39,963 bases of DNA from Lenisia limosa. Its lineage: Eukaryota; Breviatea. Positions 1 to 12,506 of this stretch are shown in pieces. The first letter of the stretch is position 1. Every line of letters begins with the position of its first letter. The translations under genes were made by a program, and so were the position numbers. The notes beneath the pieces are model-generated. The model saw only the letters and a list, made by a program, of their open reading frames with translations, made no database searches and was not told the origin of the DNA. The stretch lies in assembly GCA_001655205.1 (NCBI GenBank), contig LPNZ01007467.1, positions 1-39,963 of the forward strand, written 5' to 3'.

Positions 1-14
1 CCCCCCCCCCCCAG
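1..14 (+). other. C12-AG 3' splice site at left edge
   Basis: Twelve C followed directly by AG and then the lectin exon (GTTTGGACTTGG, VWTW). It is the same arrangement as at three internal gaps, so the homopolymer is probably an intron polypyrimidine tract rather than a telomere. Confidence 0.6.
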
Positions 15-2103
15 GTTTGGACTTGGGATGCTGAAACGATTCAGCCCAACCCCGCCAACAAATGCACTGCTCTCAACGTGGTATGTTATGTATAAGATCA
101 TTTGCATTTTTACTATCTATATCTAAAAAATATAAAACCACCTATGAGAGTATATATACTATATTATACTATAATATATACTGTACATGTATATATAAAG
201 TATATCATATTCGAATATCTTTTGCTTCGTACCCATAGTGGGTATTGACTAACACTGTAGGCCAAGGCAAGATGGGAGACAGTGGCGTGTACGACCGCCT
301 ACCCAGTTGCGTGTAGACAGGATGCTCTGGATCGCTCCACTTTTGTGCCCNNNNNNNNNNNNNNNNNNNNNNNNNNNNNNNNNNNNNNNNNNACAACACT
401 TGGTTCAACTTTGGAGGTGAGGCCTCGCTGTCCTCAGCCAAATCTCACACTCTAGCCGATTCTAACTTCGCGGCCGCCACTTGTGGTGCGTTGTACTCTT
501 TCGAAGCACCGCGTACCGGACTGGAAAATTCCGTTTTAGCGTGGGGAGGGGAGGGGCATGTGGGATGTCTGCCTTTTTTTGCAGTAAAGTCTCTTGAAAC
601 TAGACATAATAATCTGGCGGTTGAACTACACGCTATGTCAGCCTTTTCACAACGTTTTAAGCTTACACACAGAAAACTCATAATTCTTCTCATGTGTAAC
701 TTATTGTTCAAACTAACCTTTCAGTGCTTTGGCTGCTGCCCAGAACCACACCCATGTGCTTCTTCCTATTGCAATGGCTCAGGGAACGGACGGCGACTTC
801 CAAGTTGTTACCAGTATGGGGCGCACAATTGCTTCCTTGTATTTCTGCTAATATAAGTCGTACCCTTTACTTCTGACACATTTTAGACCCTGGAGCTTTC
901 ACCTTGGAAACAGCTTCGATCGAATATCCCTTTGAGTACCCTCTTGATTGCAATGAAAGAATACACGGAGAGCAGGTAGGCTTCTACTCAGAGAAACGTT
1001 GGAATTTGAGCTGACGGACTATTTAGTACTATAACATTGCCAACTGCTGCAGTGACCAGCTCTGCTACCTCCATGGAGTGTGTACTGTCGTGGTAAGCTT
1101 CATATTATGCCAAGTTTTGCTTTCCAGAATGTCCTTTTCAAGCGTGATAATAAGACAGGCTGACAAGTCACATGTTTTTATCGTTCCTTTCAACATAATA
1201 TATGATCTATTGGGCTACTTTTGACTGTCTCAGAGTGGAAAGACGACCTGCAGTTGCTTCGAAGGCTTCAAGGGATCTGAGTGCATCTTGTCAACTGCGA
1301 GTAGGCATTGAGGGGTACTGAAGTGTTTTTGTTCTTAATTAGCAAATAGTATGTCTTAAACCAGCGATCTTTGTGTCATCATTGATCGATCTACAAATCA
1401 AAAATCTCACAAACCAATGGTCCATGCTCTTTGGGAGACAAAATAAAAACTAAAATTATAATCCATAGGCTATTAATAATGACTATATGATAGTATTAAT
1501 GATATATACTATGTAAATTAGGATATTATATCATATATTACATGACCTTGGTACAAGAAGCCCTGCTCGGGTAAAAAAAGAAAAGGGTACAAAAACACCT
1601 GCTTTTGTTATATATTCCCGATGGGTACTTGTTAGGAAAGTAATTGTTTGGCTTTCAATTTATCATTTCAAGACAGTTTCACTGATGTAGCTTTCACCCC
1701 CGTTCGTGAACACGAAGAAGTTGAGAACCCCATTCCTGTCAACATGATGACCCTCATTGCCTCTGTCACTACAACATTGGCCATTATGTTCGCCGTTTGT
1801 CTGTTCTGCTGTCTCTCCGTCAGAACCAGACAGGTAGGCCTCTTGATACCATATAAGTAGAACTTCACTTTGTTTCAAAAAAAAGATCGAATTTCTCAAT
1901 AAATCCTCAAAAACTATCGATATTTTACCGGTCTTTTTCGAACCGAAGGAAGCTTTACATATTAGCATTTGATCTGGGGAAAAAAAAGTTACTTTTTTAT
2001 TTATTTTTGAATCCCTACTATCATCTTGTCCCCCCCCCCCCTGACAATTTAGCACGCCAAAGTACGGTCCATGAAGAAAAGTCTCAAGGCCAAACCGATC
2101 TAA
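15..2103 (+). CDS. C-type lectin / EGF single-pass membrane protein, 3' part
   Basis: The gene enters from the left edge. Exons I can place: 15-80, 261-350 (runs into a gap), about 393-485, about 728-820, about 887-975, about 1052-1092, 1234-1300, 1673-1833 and 2053-2103 (TAA). The first two encode the end of a C-type lectin fold: VWTWD...NPANKC, then ARWETVACTTAYPVACR, with the expected W...C...C spacing. Exons ending at 1092 and 1300 together form an EGF-like module (C-YLHGVC...C-SC-FEGFKGSEC). A transmembrane helix follows (about 1745-1815, MMTLIASVTTTLAIMFAV), then a short basic tail ending KKSLKAKPI. This predicts a type I surface protein with extracellular lectin and EGF domains and no cytoplasmic signalling domain, perhaps for adhesion or prey recognition. 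The part between lectin and EGF is unrecognised. The last intron has 12 C (2030-2041) before its acceptor. It converges on the sulfatase gene. Ligand and full domain number are unknown. Confidence 0.7.
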
Positions 2104-2225
2104 CTATTTTCTTGAAGTTTTGATAATTTTGATGCTTGCGATCCTTTGGTATACTTCCACACAAGTAAATTCGAATGTCAAAAAAAAAACAGAAGCAAAA
2201 AAGAAACAATACTACTCTACAACCT

Positions 2226-5200
2226 TTAGAATTCTTGTGGTAATATACAATAGTTATCAATAATGTACGAGTTTGACCACTCCTGCATGCTCAGTGCCCG
2301 ACCTCCGAACCTCACCTGAGTGTTATTTGAGAAACATCAAACCCTTACATTGGAGATTCGACCTGGAGAGCTCTGGAGAGTTTGCCACCCCTTAAGCGAT
2401 ACAACAAACACATCCGTGAGAATCAGCTGTGCACTTTGCGCTGGAGCCAAATGATGGTCCCACACCTAGGTGTCAAATAATCTTAAGATTGTTCAACTCA
2501 TACAGATATTCTTTATGAATTATGGATATATAAAAAAAAGGAAACAAGCATCCTTTGATAAAACCTAAGTCCTTCTGATTATCGTAGTAATATATCTGCC
2601 CCAAGACATCCATCTGAACACACCACCCCACCTCCATAATGCTGCCGCTTCGTGAGATTGAGCCCCGAGGGTCCATAGAGGGCTTCGGGAACTGTCTGAA
2701 GAAGTCAACCAATACAATTCCATGGTGTAACAAACGTGGTGTCGAAGCCTGCCCATTCGTAGCCATCTGCAAGCACATGCCCGATGGTCTCGTTGTTCGT
2801 GTTCACTCCTGCAAACCCAATAGCCTACAGGTTAAATCCTAAACAAAACGTCACAAACCTGCCATTTGGGGAAAGTTTCTTGGAAGATTTCAAGATAACC
2901 AGCTAGTCTATAGGCAAATCCTGGGGGGAGATTGACCCCCGCCTAAGGGCAATAAGTGGCAAGAAGCAATAAAACTTACCTTAACAATAAGGGTTGGGAG
3001 GTTGGGGTGGGGTGGCTGAGGAGGCAAGTCAGGTCCCATGGTGAGTTTTATCCTATGAAGATCCGCAGCGAAACTGAATCGTAAAAGGAAACAACTCTTG
3101 GAAAACCCCCATGCCTCCCCTTCGAAAATGTGTTTAACCGTCAACTTTTGAGCAATATTTCAGATCCAAATATAATAACACATTCCATTCTCTTCAGTAT
3201 AAAATCGCACCTTTACGCTCAGTCTTACCAACCTTGAAGAGAACACCGCCGCTAGAAGCGTGTTTGGGTCTTCGGAAGATGCAAGAACATGGATTCCCAA
3301 ACGAATGTGTCTGGATAGTGAAGGAAGAACTAAATAGAGATGGCTACCCCCCCCCCCCANNNNNNNNNNNNNNNNNNNNNNNNNNNNNNNNNNNNNNNNN
3401 NNNNNNNNNNNNNNNNNNNNNNNNNNNNNNNNNNNNNNNNNNNNNGTTGTGACTGAATGTCGACGTTCGTGTCGATAGACCGTGTGTTTCCCTATAAAAT
3501 CAACATGCCAATCAAAAGACTGTCTCGGTAATCGAAATATTAATTTGTATTCATCAAAATGAGAGATGCTTTTCATTGCTTCCAGACAATATTCACACCT
3601 CTTGATGACTCCTTGCTTCCAAAGATGCGACACTGCACTGTTTGAGGCGTTGGGGTCGCTCAATCGTGCCACAGGCCCTCCTGTCTGATTAGCCAGTGGT
3701 ATTGAATCCAGTTCGGTTAAATTGTCGTATTAAAGATCACTACTATCGAGGCTATATTGATGATTATTTGATGTTCGCTGCCGACCTGGTACTTGGGCGT
3801 AGAAGAGGTAGTTTCGATCAGAGGACACCACCCAGTTAGGGTGAGGCTTCTGGAAAATCTACAGAGTCAAAGCCGACAGGAAAAGGCCTACAGTCTTTCC
3901 CGTGAAGTTAGGGATGTAGCCTTTGGAGTTGGCCTGAACCAGGTCCAAGAGATGGAGGACGCTGGGGACAATGTCATTGCCTGAGGTCTGGAGGGGGCTG
4001 AAAAGCATTCCATCAGTCTAAACGGTGAGTTCTGAAATAATACGAGAAATAACAAATAATAAAAGGCTGTGTCGGCCATCCACATACAAATCCGTATACA
4101 GAGAAACAATAAAACCCAAAATAGTGTCAATTACAACCTCTTTCGCTGCGTTGAATGCCTGTTCGACATCACTGTTTTGCCTGAAAGATGAAAGAACATA
4201 ATGTTCACGCACTTGAGTCCCTCGGGCACCCAAGCCACAAGAAGGCCGTCTGTCAGATCGGAGTGCTGCCGTCCGCAATGCCCGGTTCGGAAGATGCCTC
4301 CCTCCATGCCCTGTGGGTCAATATTATTGATTATACTTAAAGCACAATCTAAGTTAACGTTCAATCATTAAATATCATATGATATAATACAGTATTCAAC
4401 GTGTATATGAGTAATGGATCAGAGCTAACCTGGCCATGGTCCGATGTTATGATGACGATAGTGGTGTTGAAGTCGACAACCGACAACACCTGGTCTATAT
4501 CTTCATCGACCTAGTTTCGTGAGAAGAGAGCAAGGATTGTTTCAGTCCTAGCAAATGAACCTACCACAGGCATAAGGATCTTGGTGTAAATTTCATTGTC
4601 ACGAGTGGCATGAAGCAGGTTGTCATGCATAAAAACAAAGAACGGCTGGCTCTGACCATGCTTATTTCCATGGTTGTGGTTCTCGGTAGTGAGAAGAATG
4701 AAACACTTTCTTACATTTTACAAATACGTTTACACAGCTCCATAATAATACTTGTCATGAATGTAAAGTGAAACCTCCCACATTAATGAAAGCCTCAGTT
4801 AAGTTGTGCGTGAAGTCGGAGTACAGGTACGCGTCCCACGAAACTGGCTGCGACCATCCGAAGACCTCCCTCCGACTAAGTTGGTGAGATAACGCAGTAA
4901 CGGGGGAAGTGAGTCACTTTCGCCTTCATTCTCAACCCACATGTCCTTCTTTTGGTCGTTGTTGAGTAGATCGTTATTCTTGATGTTGACTTGGAGGCTC
5001 GTTGTGGCTCCGTTTGCCATTTGTATGACGTCAACTCCACGCTGGTTGAACTTGCCTCCATTTCGCAGCTTCAAAGTTAGTTTCAAATCATCATATGGGA
5101 AGCCGTACGAAATGATGCCCCCATTACCACTACATCCACGTCCGTGAAGACAGAGATGTCGTGTTCCTTCTTAGTCAGCGGATGGTCAGGCATCAGATTC

Positions 5201-8200
5201 AGGTTGCTGGCCATTCCAACCCGCCGATACCGTTCACCAAGGTACCAGCCAAGAAGAGGTACCTGGGGGGGGGGGGGGNNNNNNNNNNNNNNNNNNNNNN
5301 NNNNNNNNNNNNNNNNNNNNNNNNNNNNNNNNNNNNNACCATGTTGGCTAGCAACTAGTGCTTCACTCCGATGCGATCTGGGAGATATTTTGAAAGCGAT
5401 CCGATCCGATCCGATCTGAGTCATTCTTTGAGCGATCCAGAAGCTCAGATCGGATTGGAATGCAAAATAAAAACAAAAGAAAAAAAAAGTAAGAAAAGAA
5501 AAAAAAAGTAATGGAAATGGGTATTGATCTTTCCAGTTTCAACTCACACAAAACCAATTTTGGGAAATAGTCTGCTTCTTGTAATAATTTCTGGTGCACT
5601 GACAAAAAAAAACTGTTATAAATAAGCATTATTTTTACTTTAAAGGGAACAAAAATGGAAAATGAAGGGGGTTCATAAATGAGCGATCCAGCGATCCGAC
5701 CTTAACCGATCCGATCCGATCCGATCCGATCTGGAGACAATTTTCATTTTGAGCGATCCGATCCAGAATCGGATCGGAATGGAGTGAAGCACTACTAGCA
5801 ACACACGAAGGTTAAGAACAGCAAAAAAACAAAGCCTCAATCGCTACTAGAAGATAAACATTTGATAGGTTTGAAAAAGCAACATCGCATACCAGAATAA
5901 TACAAGAAAAAACGGGGGGGTCACCAATACGGCCAAGTTTGTGTTTATAACACAGTTCCGTTACTTGTTCAGAGTCTCACCTTTAGAGATCGATCACTGT
6001 CGAAGATGCCAGTTGCCTCCGGTGCGAGGCCAGTCAGCATGCTCGCGTGTGAGGGGCGCGTCCATGGCGCTGAGGTGGAGTGGTTCGGGAACACCAGCGG
6101 CCTCCTGGGGGGTGAGGTGCTGAACCGGCGGCATGGGCTTACGGTGCGGTCTTTTCCCCCTTGAGCCACGAGAGAAGCTTAGGCGTGCGGGCGAAGTTGA
6201 GGTCATTGTACCGCGGCCGTATACTGACTGTCAGAAACAAACGGAGGGCACTTCAGCAGATGTTTACTCACCTGTCGAAATGATCGAAGAACTCAGCACG
6301 GGCGGTGTCAAGACTGATGAGGAGAACTGGGGGTAAGGACGTCCAATCCGTTTCCTACCATTATAGCCCTCAAGAGCTGTATCTGGAGGAGATGCAGGGG
6401 GGACCTTCTTGTCGAACGGAGGGTATGTCAACTGGGTGCATTACATACAAGAACATATAAACCAATACTATCTGTGATTATTATACTATACTATATGATA
6501 TGATATATAGTTTTGAATAGTAGTGCAATAATTCCTCGATTTGATTAAAGCCAACCAAGTTGAGACACTCACTCCTTGCCGGACTGAACCTCGAACGACA
6601 CTGACAACTAACCTGTAAAATAAGCGTTTACATTGGTCAAGGTCAAATGACTACAGATAGAGACCGATCCCTTCTTACATCCGACACTTCTTCGTTCATA
6701 TTTGCAATGGGGCAAGTCTGCAAACAAGTTATAAGGAACAAAAGCGCTCCTAAGAACAACAACATGTTCTTTTGGGCCAAAAAAAGTCCAGATCAAGTCA
6801 TGGAAAATTAGGGGAAAATAGTTGGACGAAAACGCAGCCCGTCAAACCATGAGACTGATGGCGGGTGAACAAGCCAGACCGAGGCCCTCAACCGATCTCC
6901 CCGTCCAGTTGGCAACCTGCAGTCAGAGATGCAATGTCCATAGAAATGAGAGAAAAAAAAAGGTTTAAGCCGTCCTCACAATCACGATTGATAAAAGCAT
7001 ATATTACTGTAAAAACAATTAAATGTCGCGAACTCAACTTTCTCTCCCCTACGCATGAAAAGAATTTTGAATAAGGACATATCGATAGATGATCAGTGTA
7101 CATACGATATGCATATAATATTATATGATGTGTGTATAATAGCGAAGTGTGCCCTCCTGTAATATGCACATGCATACCTGATGCATCTGGCTGATGGCTG
7201 GGTGGGCGGACGCTTTCAATGACCCAACATGGCACGGCGGCGATGATTTCTGAAGGTCAGCTCTCAAAACCAGAAAATCAATGCTATTCTCACATAATAC
7301 AGGAAACACATTCAGTTGCCCTTATCAAAACAACGTAAATGCATATCGACGATATAGTCTTAAAAAGTTAGAAATGTATTGATACCTAGCATATGTATAT
7401 GATGTGGTTGTATGATACACTTTGATAGGTATATCATAATATTAGATCCTATAATATTCCGCCTGGCTTCTATTAACATAAAAACCATACTATTGAATAT
7501 TCTACTGTCTCACCAGAATCTTGGGATAGTGTGGGATAATCCTGGAGTATTTTGCGGCGACCTGTTGGTCCTTGAGTCCTTGGCGGTCCACATCCTGCGG
7601 TCCAGTCGGCTGGTAGTGTCAGACTTATAGCTCACTCTGGGACCCCCGAAATCTCCCCTTGACTCGGAGTGTATAGGGTATCTAGAGCTTGTCCCAAAAA
7701 GACTGAAATTCGAGAAAAAGATTCCCAGTCTTTTTCGGACCGTTCTGGTCAAGGATCATGAGGGAACCTACCAAATACAGGGTGTCAAAAGGGTCTGTTT
7801 TGAAGTTGCCCCTCCAGAGCGTTCCGTTATATGACCACGTATCGTCAGAATCGAAGACCAAGTCGTCCCACTCGGGGTTATGGAAGGCAACCTGTGAGCG
7901 AGGCCGGGCTGGGATGGTGATTGTGTTAGCCTTGGACACCAGGGGGAACTTGAGCTTCTTCCGCCGCCGTATTTTGTGCCTGTTTCTGATGGCAGCATTG
8001 TCGATTTGGTCATCATTGGGCTCAGAAGGCACGTCATCCGGTACGTCGGCTGGTTCGGCTAGAGGCTCAGAAATGTCAGCGGGAGAAGATGGCGATTTAC
8101 TGGGGACGGGAGACGAAGCGCTTGGAGGCTCAATTCGGTCTTTTTCCGACTCTTTGGAGGTCACTGGCTCAGGTGATTTGTTTTCTTCGACTGGCTTGTC

Positions 8201-8732
8201 TGCTGAGGAAGAGGTGGCAAACTTGTCAGAGTACTCATCTACGCGAGGTTGTGGCTGGGGGGGGGGGGGGGNNNNNNNNNNNNNNNNNNNNNNNNNNNNN
8301 NNNNNNNNNNNNNNNNNNNNNNNNNNNNNNNNNNNNNNNNNNNNNNNNNNNNNNNNNNNTTAGTGACACCATCTTCCTATCAGTATCACTGGTTGATTTG
8401 AAGACCCCGTCTTCCTGACACTAATTGTAGAAATATCATGTAGACTGAAAAAAAACCAATAGAAGTCAAAAGAGAACACACTCCATCTCAAAGATTTCCC
8501 TCGTTTATTCTTTTCCGGTGTTTTTAATACATACTTGCTGGTCAACCGTCCATGGTGACGACGACTGCGCGAGGGTAACCTGCTGATCTTTTAAAATGGG
8601 TCTGGTGAGTCAGCAATGGAACAGGCAATAGGGCAAATATCACCTTATAAACAGCAAAAATGTGACAAAGAATAGTGTTACTGCAAAGAAGACAAAGAAG
8701 CGGAGTACTGGAAGCCTGTTTCCAACAATCAT
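2226..8732 (-). CDS. Type II membrane-anchored sulfatase-family protein
   Basis: The start at 8732 is followed by a signal anchor (VLRFFVFFAVTLFFVTFLLF), exons 8644-8732 and 8535-8601. An exon at about 7775-8254 encodes a Pro/Ser/Glu-rich linker and a KIRRRKK basic patch. Alkaline-phosphatase-superfamily landmarks follow in order: VLLISLDTARAEFF (about 6300-6350), the nucleophile region TRPSHASMLTG (about 6030-6070), QPFFVFMHDNLLHATRD (about 4600-4660), VIITSDHGQ (about 4430-4455), GNDIVPSVLHLLDLV (about 3930-3980) and a tail SSDRNYLFYAQVPG (about 3790-3835). The usual C-x-P-S-R is T-R-P-S-H, so this is probably not a formylglycine sulfatase; a Thr-nucleophile phosphotransferase or phosphodiesterase is equally possible. 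Exons from about 3340 down to the stop at 2226 encode an extra unrecognised domain (NNETIGHVLADGYEW, KRQHYGGGVVCSDGC). That part could be a separate gene, since gap 3360-3445 breaks the link. A G5 run near 5120 appears to shift frame. Predicted location is the Golgi, endomembrane or surface lumen. Confidence 0.65.
2692..2715 (-). other. Candidate 24-nt intron
   Basis: On the minus strand the frame reads ...FVTPWN, meets an in-frame TGA, then resumes as PEALYGPSGLN in the same frame. Removing the 24 nt from GTATTGG to ACAG keeps the frame (24 is a multiple of three), deletes the stop and has GT...AG ends. Other introns here are 42 nt or longer, so this is tentative. Confidence 0.35.
3347..3445. 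other. C12 tract and assembly gap
   Basis: Twelve C on the plus strand (3347-3358), then 86 N. On the sense (minus) strand of the sulfatase-family gene the run is G, unlike the acceptor cases. The gap breaks the link between the sulfatase domain and the C-terminal domain. Confidence 0.6.
5263..5278 (-). other. C14-AG acceptor of the sulfatase-family gene, next to a gap
   Basis: On the minus strand 14 C run into AG and then the exon GTACCTCTTCTTGG (VPLLGW). Gap 5279-5337 starts at the other end of the run. Confidence 0.7.
5348..5355. repeat. Left 8-bp target site duplication of the MITE
   Basis: CTAGCAAC here is repeated exactly at 5795-5802, directly outside the inverted terminal repeats. 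The empty site would have held a single copy. Confidence 0.88.
5356..5794. mobile_element. hAT-type MITE (non-autonomous DNA transposon)
   Basis: A 439-bp element lies inside an intron of the sulfatase-family gene. Its ends are perfect 14-bp inverted repeats: TAGTGCTTCACTCC at 5356-5369 and its reverse complement at 5781-5794. It is flanked by a perfect 8-bp direct repeat, CTAGCAAC, at 5348-5355 and 5795-5802. An 8-bp target duplication together with a terminus of the form (T/C)A(A/G)NG is the signature of the hAT superfamily. Both subterminal regions carry arrays of the pentamer GATCC (5399-5418 and about 5708-5731), the sort of motif hAT transposases bind. The centre is A-rich and has no transposase ORF. 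The intact ends and duplications suggest recent movement. Confidence 0.9.
5795..5802. repeat. Right 8-bp target site duplication of the MITE
   Basis: Exact copy of CTAGCAAC at 5348-5355, next to the right terminal repeat 5781-5794. Confidence 0.88.
8255..8271 (-). other. C15-AG acceptor of the sulfatase-family gene, next to a gap
   Basis: On the minus strand 15 C run into AG and then the linker exon (PQPRVDEYSDK). Gap 8272-8359 adjoins it. Confidence 0.7.
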
Positions 8733-9058
8733 TGTCAAAAGGCCGCTAATATGTCTCTTTTTTTTTGCATAGTTTGTGTATTTCTTTAACTTAGTTGATT
8801 AATACTTATCGTTATTCAAATTGTTCAAATCTCGTGCTTCTAAAAAAACATTGCTGGATGGATAAATTTTTAATATTAAATAATTCAAGGAAAGGTACTG
8901 TTCAATGAACTTGCCTTTTTCGACATATCCTCGTGTCCCTTAACTATTTAAAAAAATTTTCATTGCCTTTCTTTTATTTATTAATAATTTGGATTTTGCA
9001 ACTCTTATCCCTCGTTTACCTTATAAGTTATATTTATCCAGTTACCTAAATTATTACG
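8733..9058. promoter_or_regulatory. Divergent promoter region, sulfatase-family gene / HSP70
   Basis: This 326-bp AT-rich spacer separates the two divergent start codons. It holds T-rich and A-rich tracts, including a TTTTTTTT run near 8758-8765. I looked for canonical heat-shock elements (alternating GAA/TTC with two-base spacing) and saw only off-spaced matches such as TTCAAGGAA and TTCAATGAA around 8885-8912. No coding potential is visible. Confidence 0.4.
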
Positions 9059-12297
<3,239 letters not shown>

Positions 12298-12506
12298 TTG
12301 TGTCGATTGCAGTCTTGTGCGTTATATGTTGTTTTCCTTGTTTCCTGTTTCTTGACTTGATATTCTACCATGCATTTATTATTTATTATGTAACACTTTG
12401 TGTGCCACTTATCTATGCTTTGTGTAATTAATATCTAAGAGTAAAATAAGGGTACAGATACGAAGAAACAAGAATAAATACGCAATCCTAGACCATACCA
12501 TAACCT

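Noticed and set aside
1-12. C12 at the window start as a telomere or vector tail
   Set aside because: It is followed by AG and an in-frame lectin exon, and the same C-tract-AG pattern occurs at internal gaps.
491-856. Plus-strand 121-aa ORF overlapping the lectin/EGF gene
   Set aside because: It reads through introns of that gene; spliced exons in other frames give better sequence.
2692-2715. Selenocysteine or readthrough at the in-frame TGA
   Set aside because: No selenoprotein family is evident, and a GT...AG segment removing the stop in frame is simpler, though still unproven.
2639-2842. Plus-strand ORF with several Cys (GVEACPFVAICKHMPDG)
   Set aside because: The minus strand gives a chain of phase-compatible exons with good splice sites before and after it; the plus-strand frame has none.
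8740-9058. Heat-shock elements upstream of HSP70
   Set aside because: Only off-spaced GAA/TTC pairs were found.
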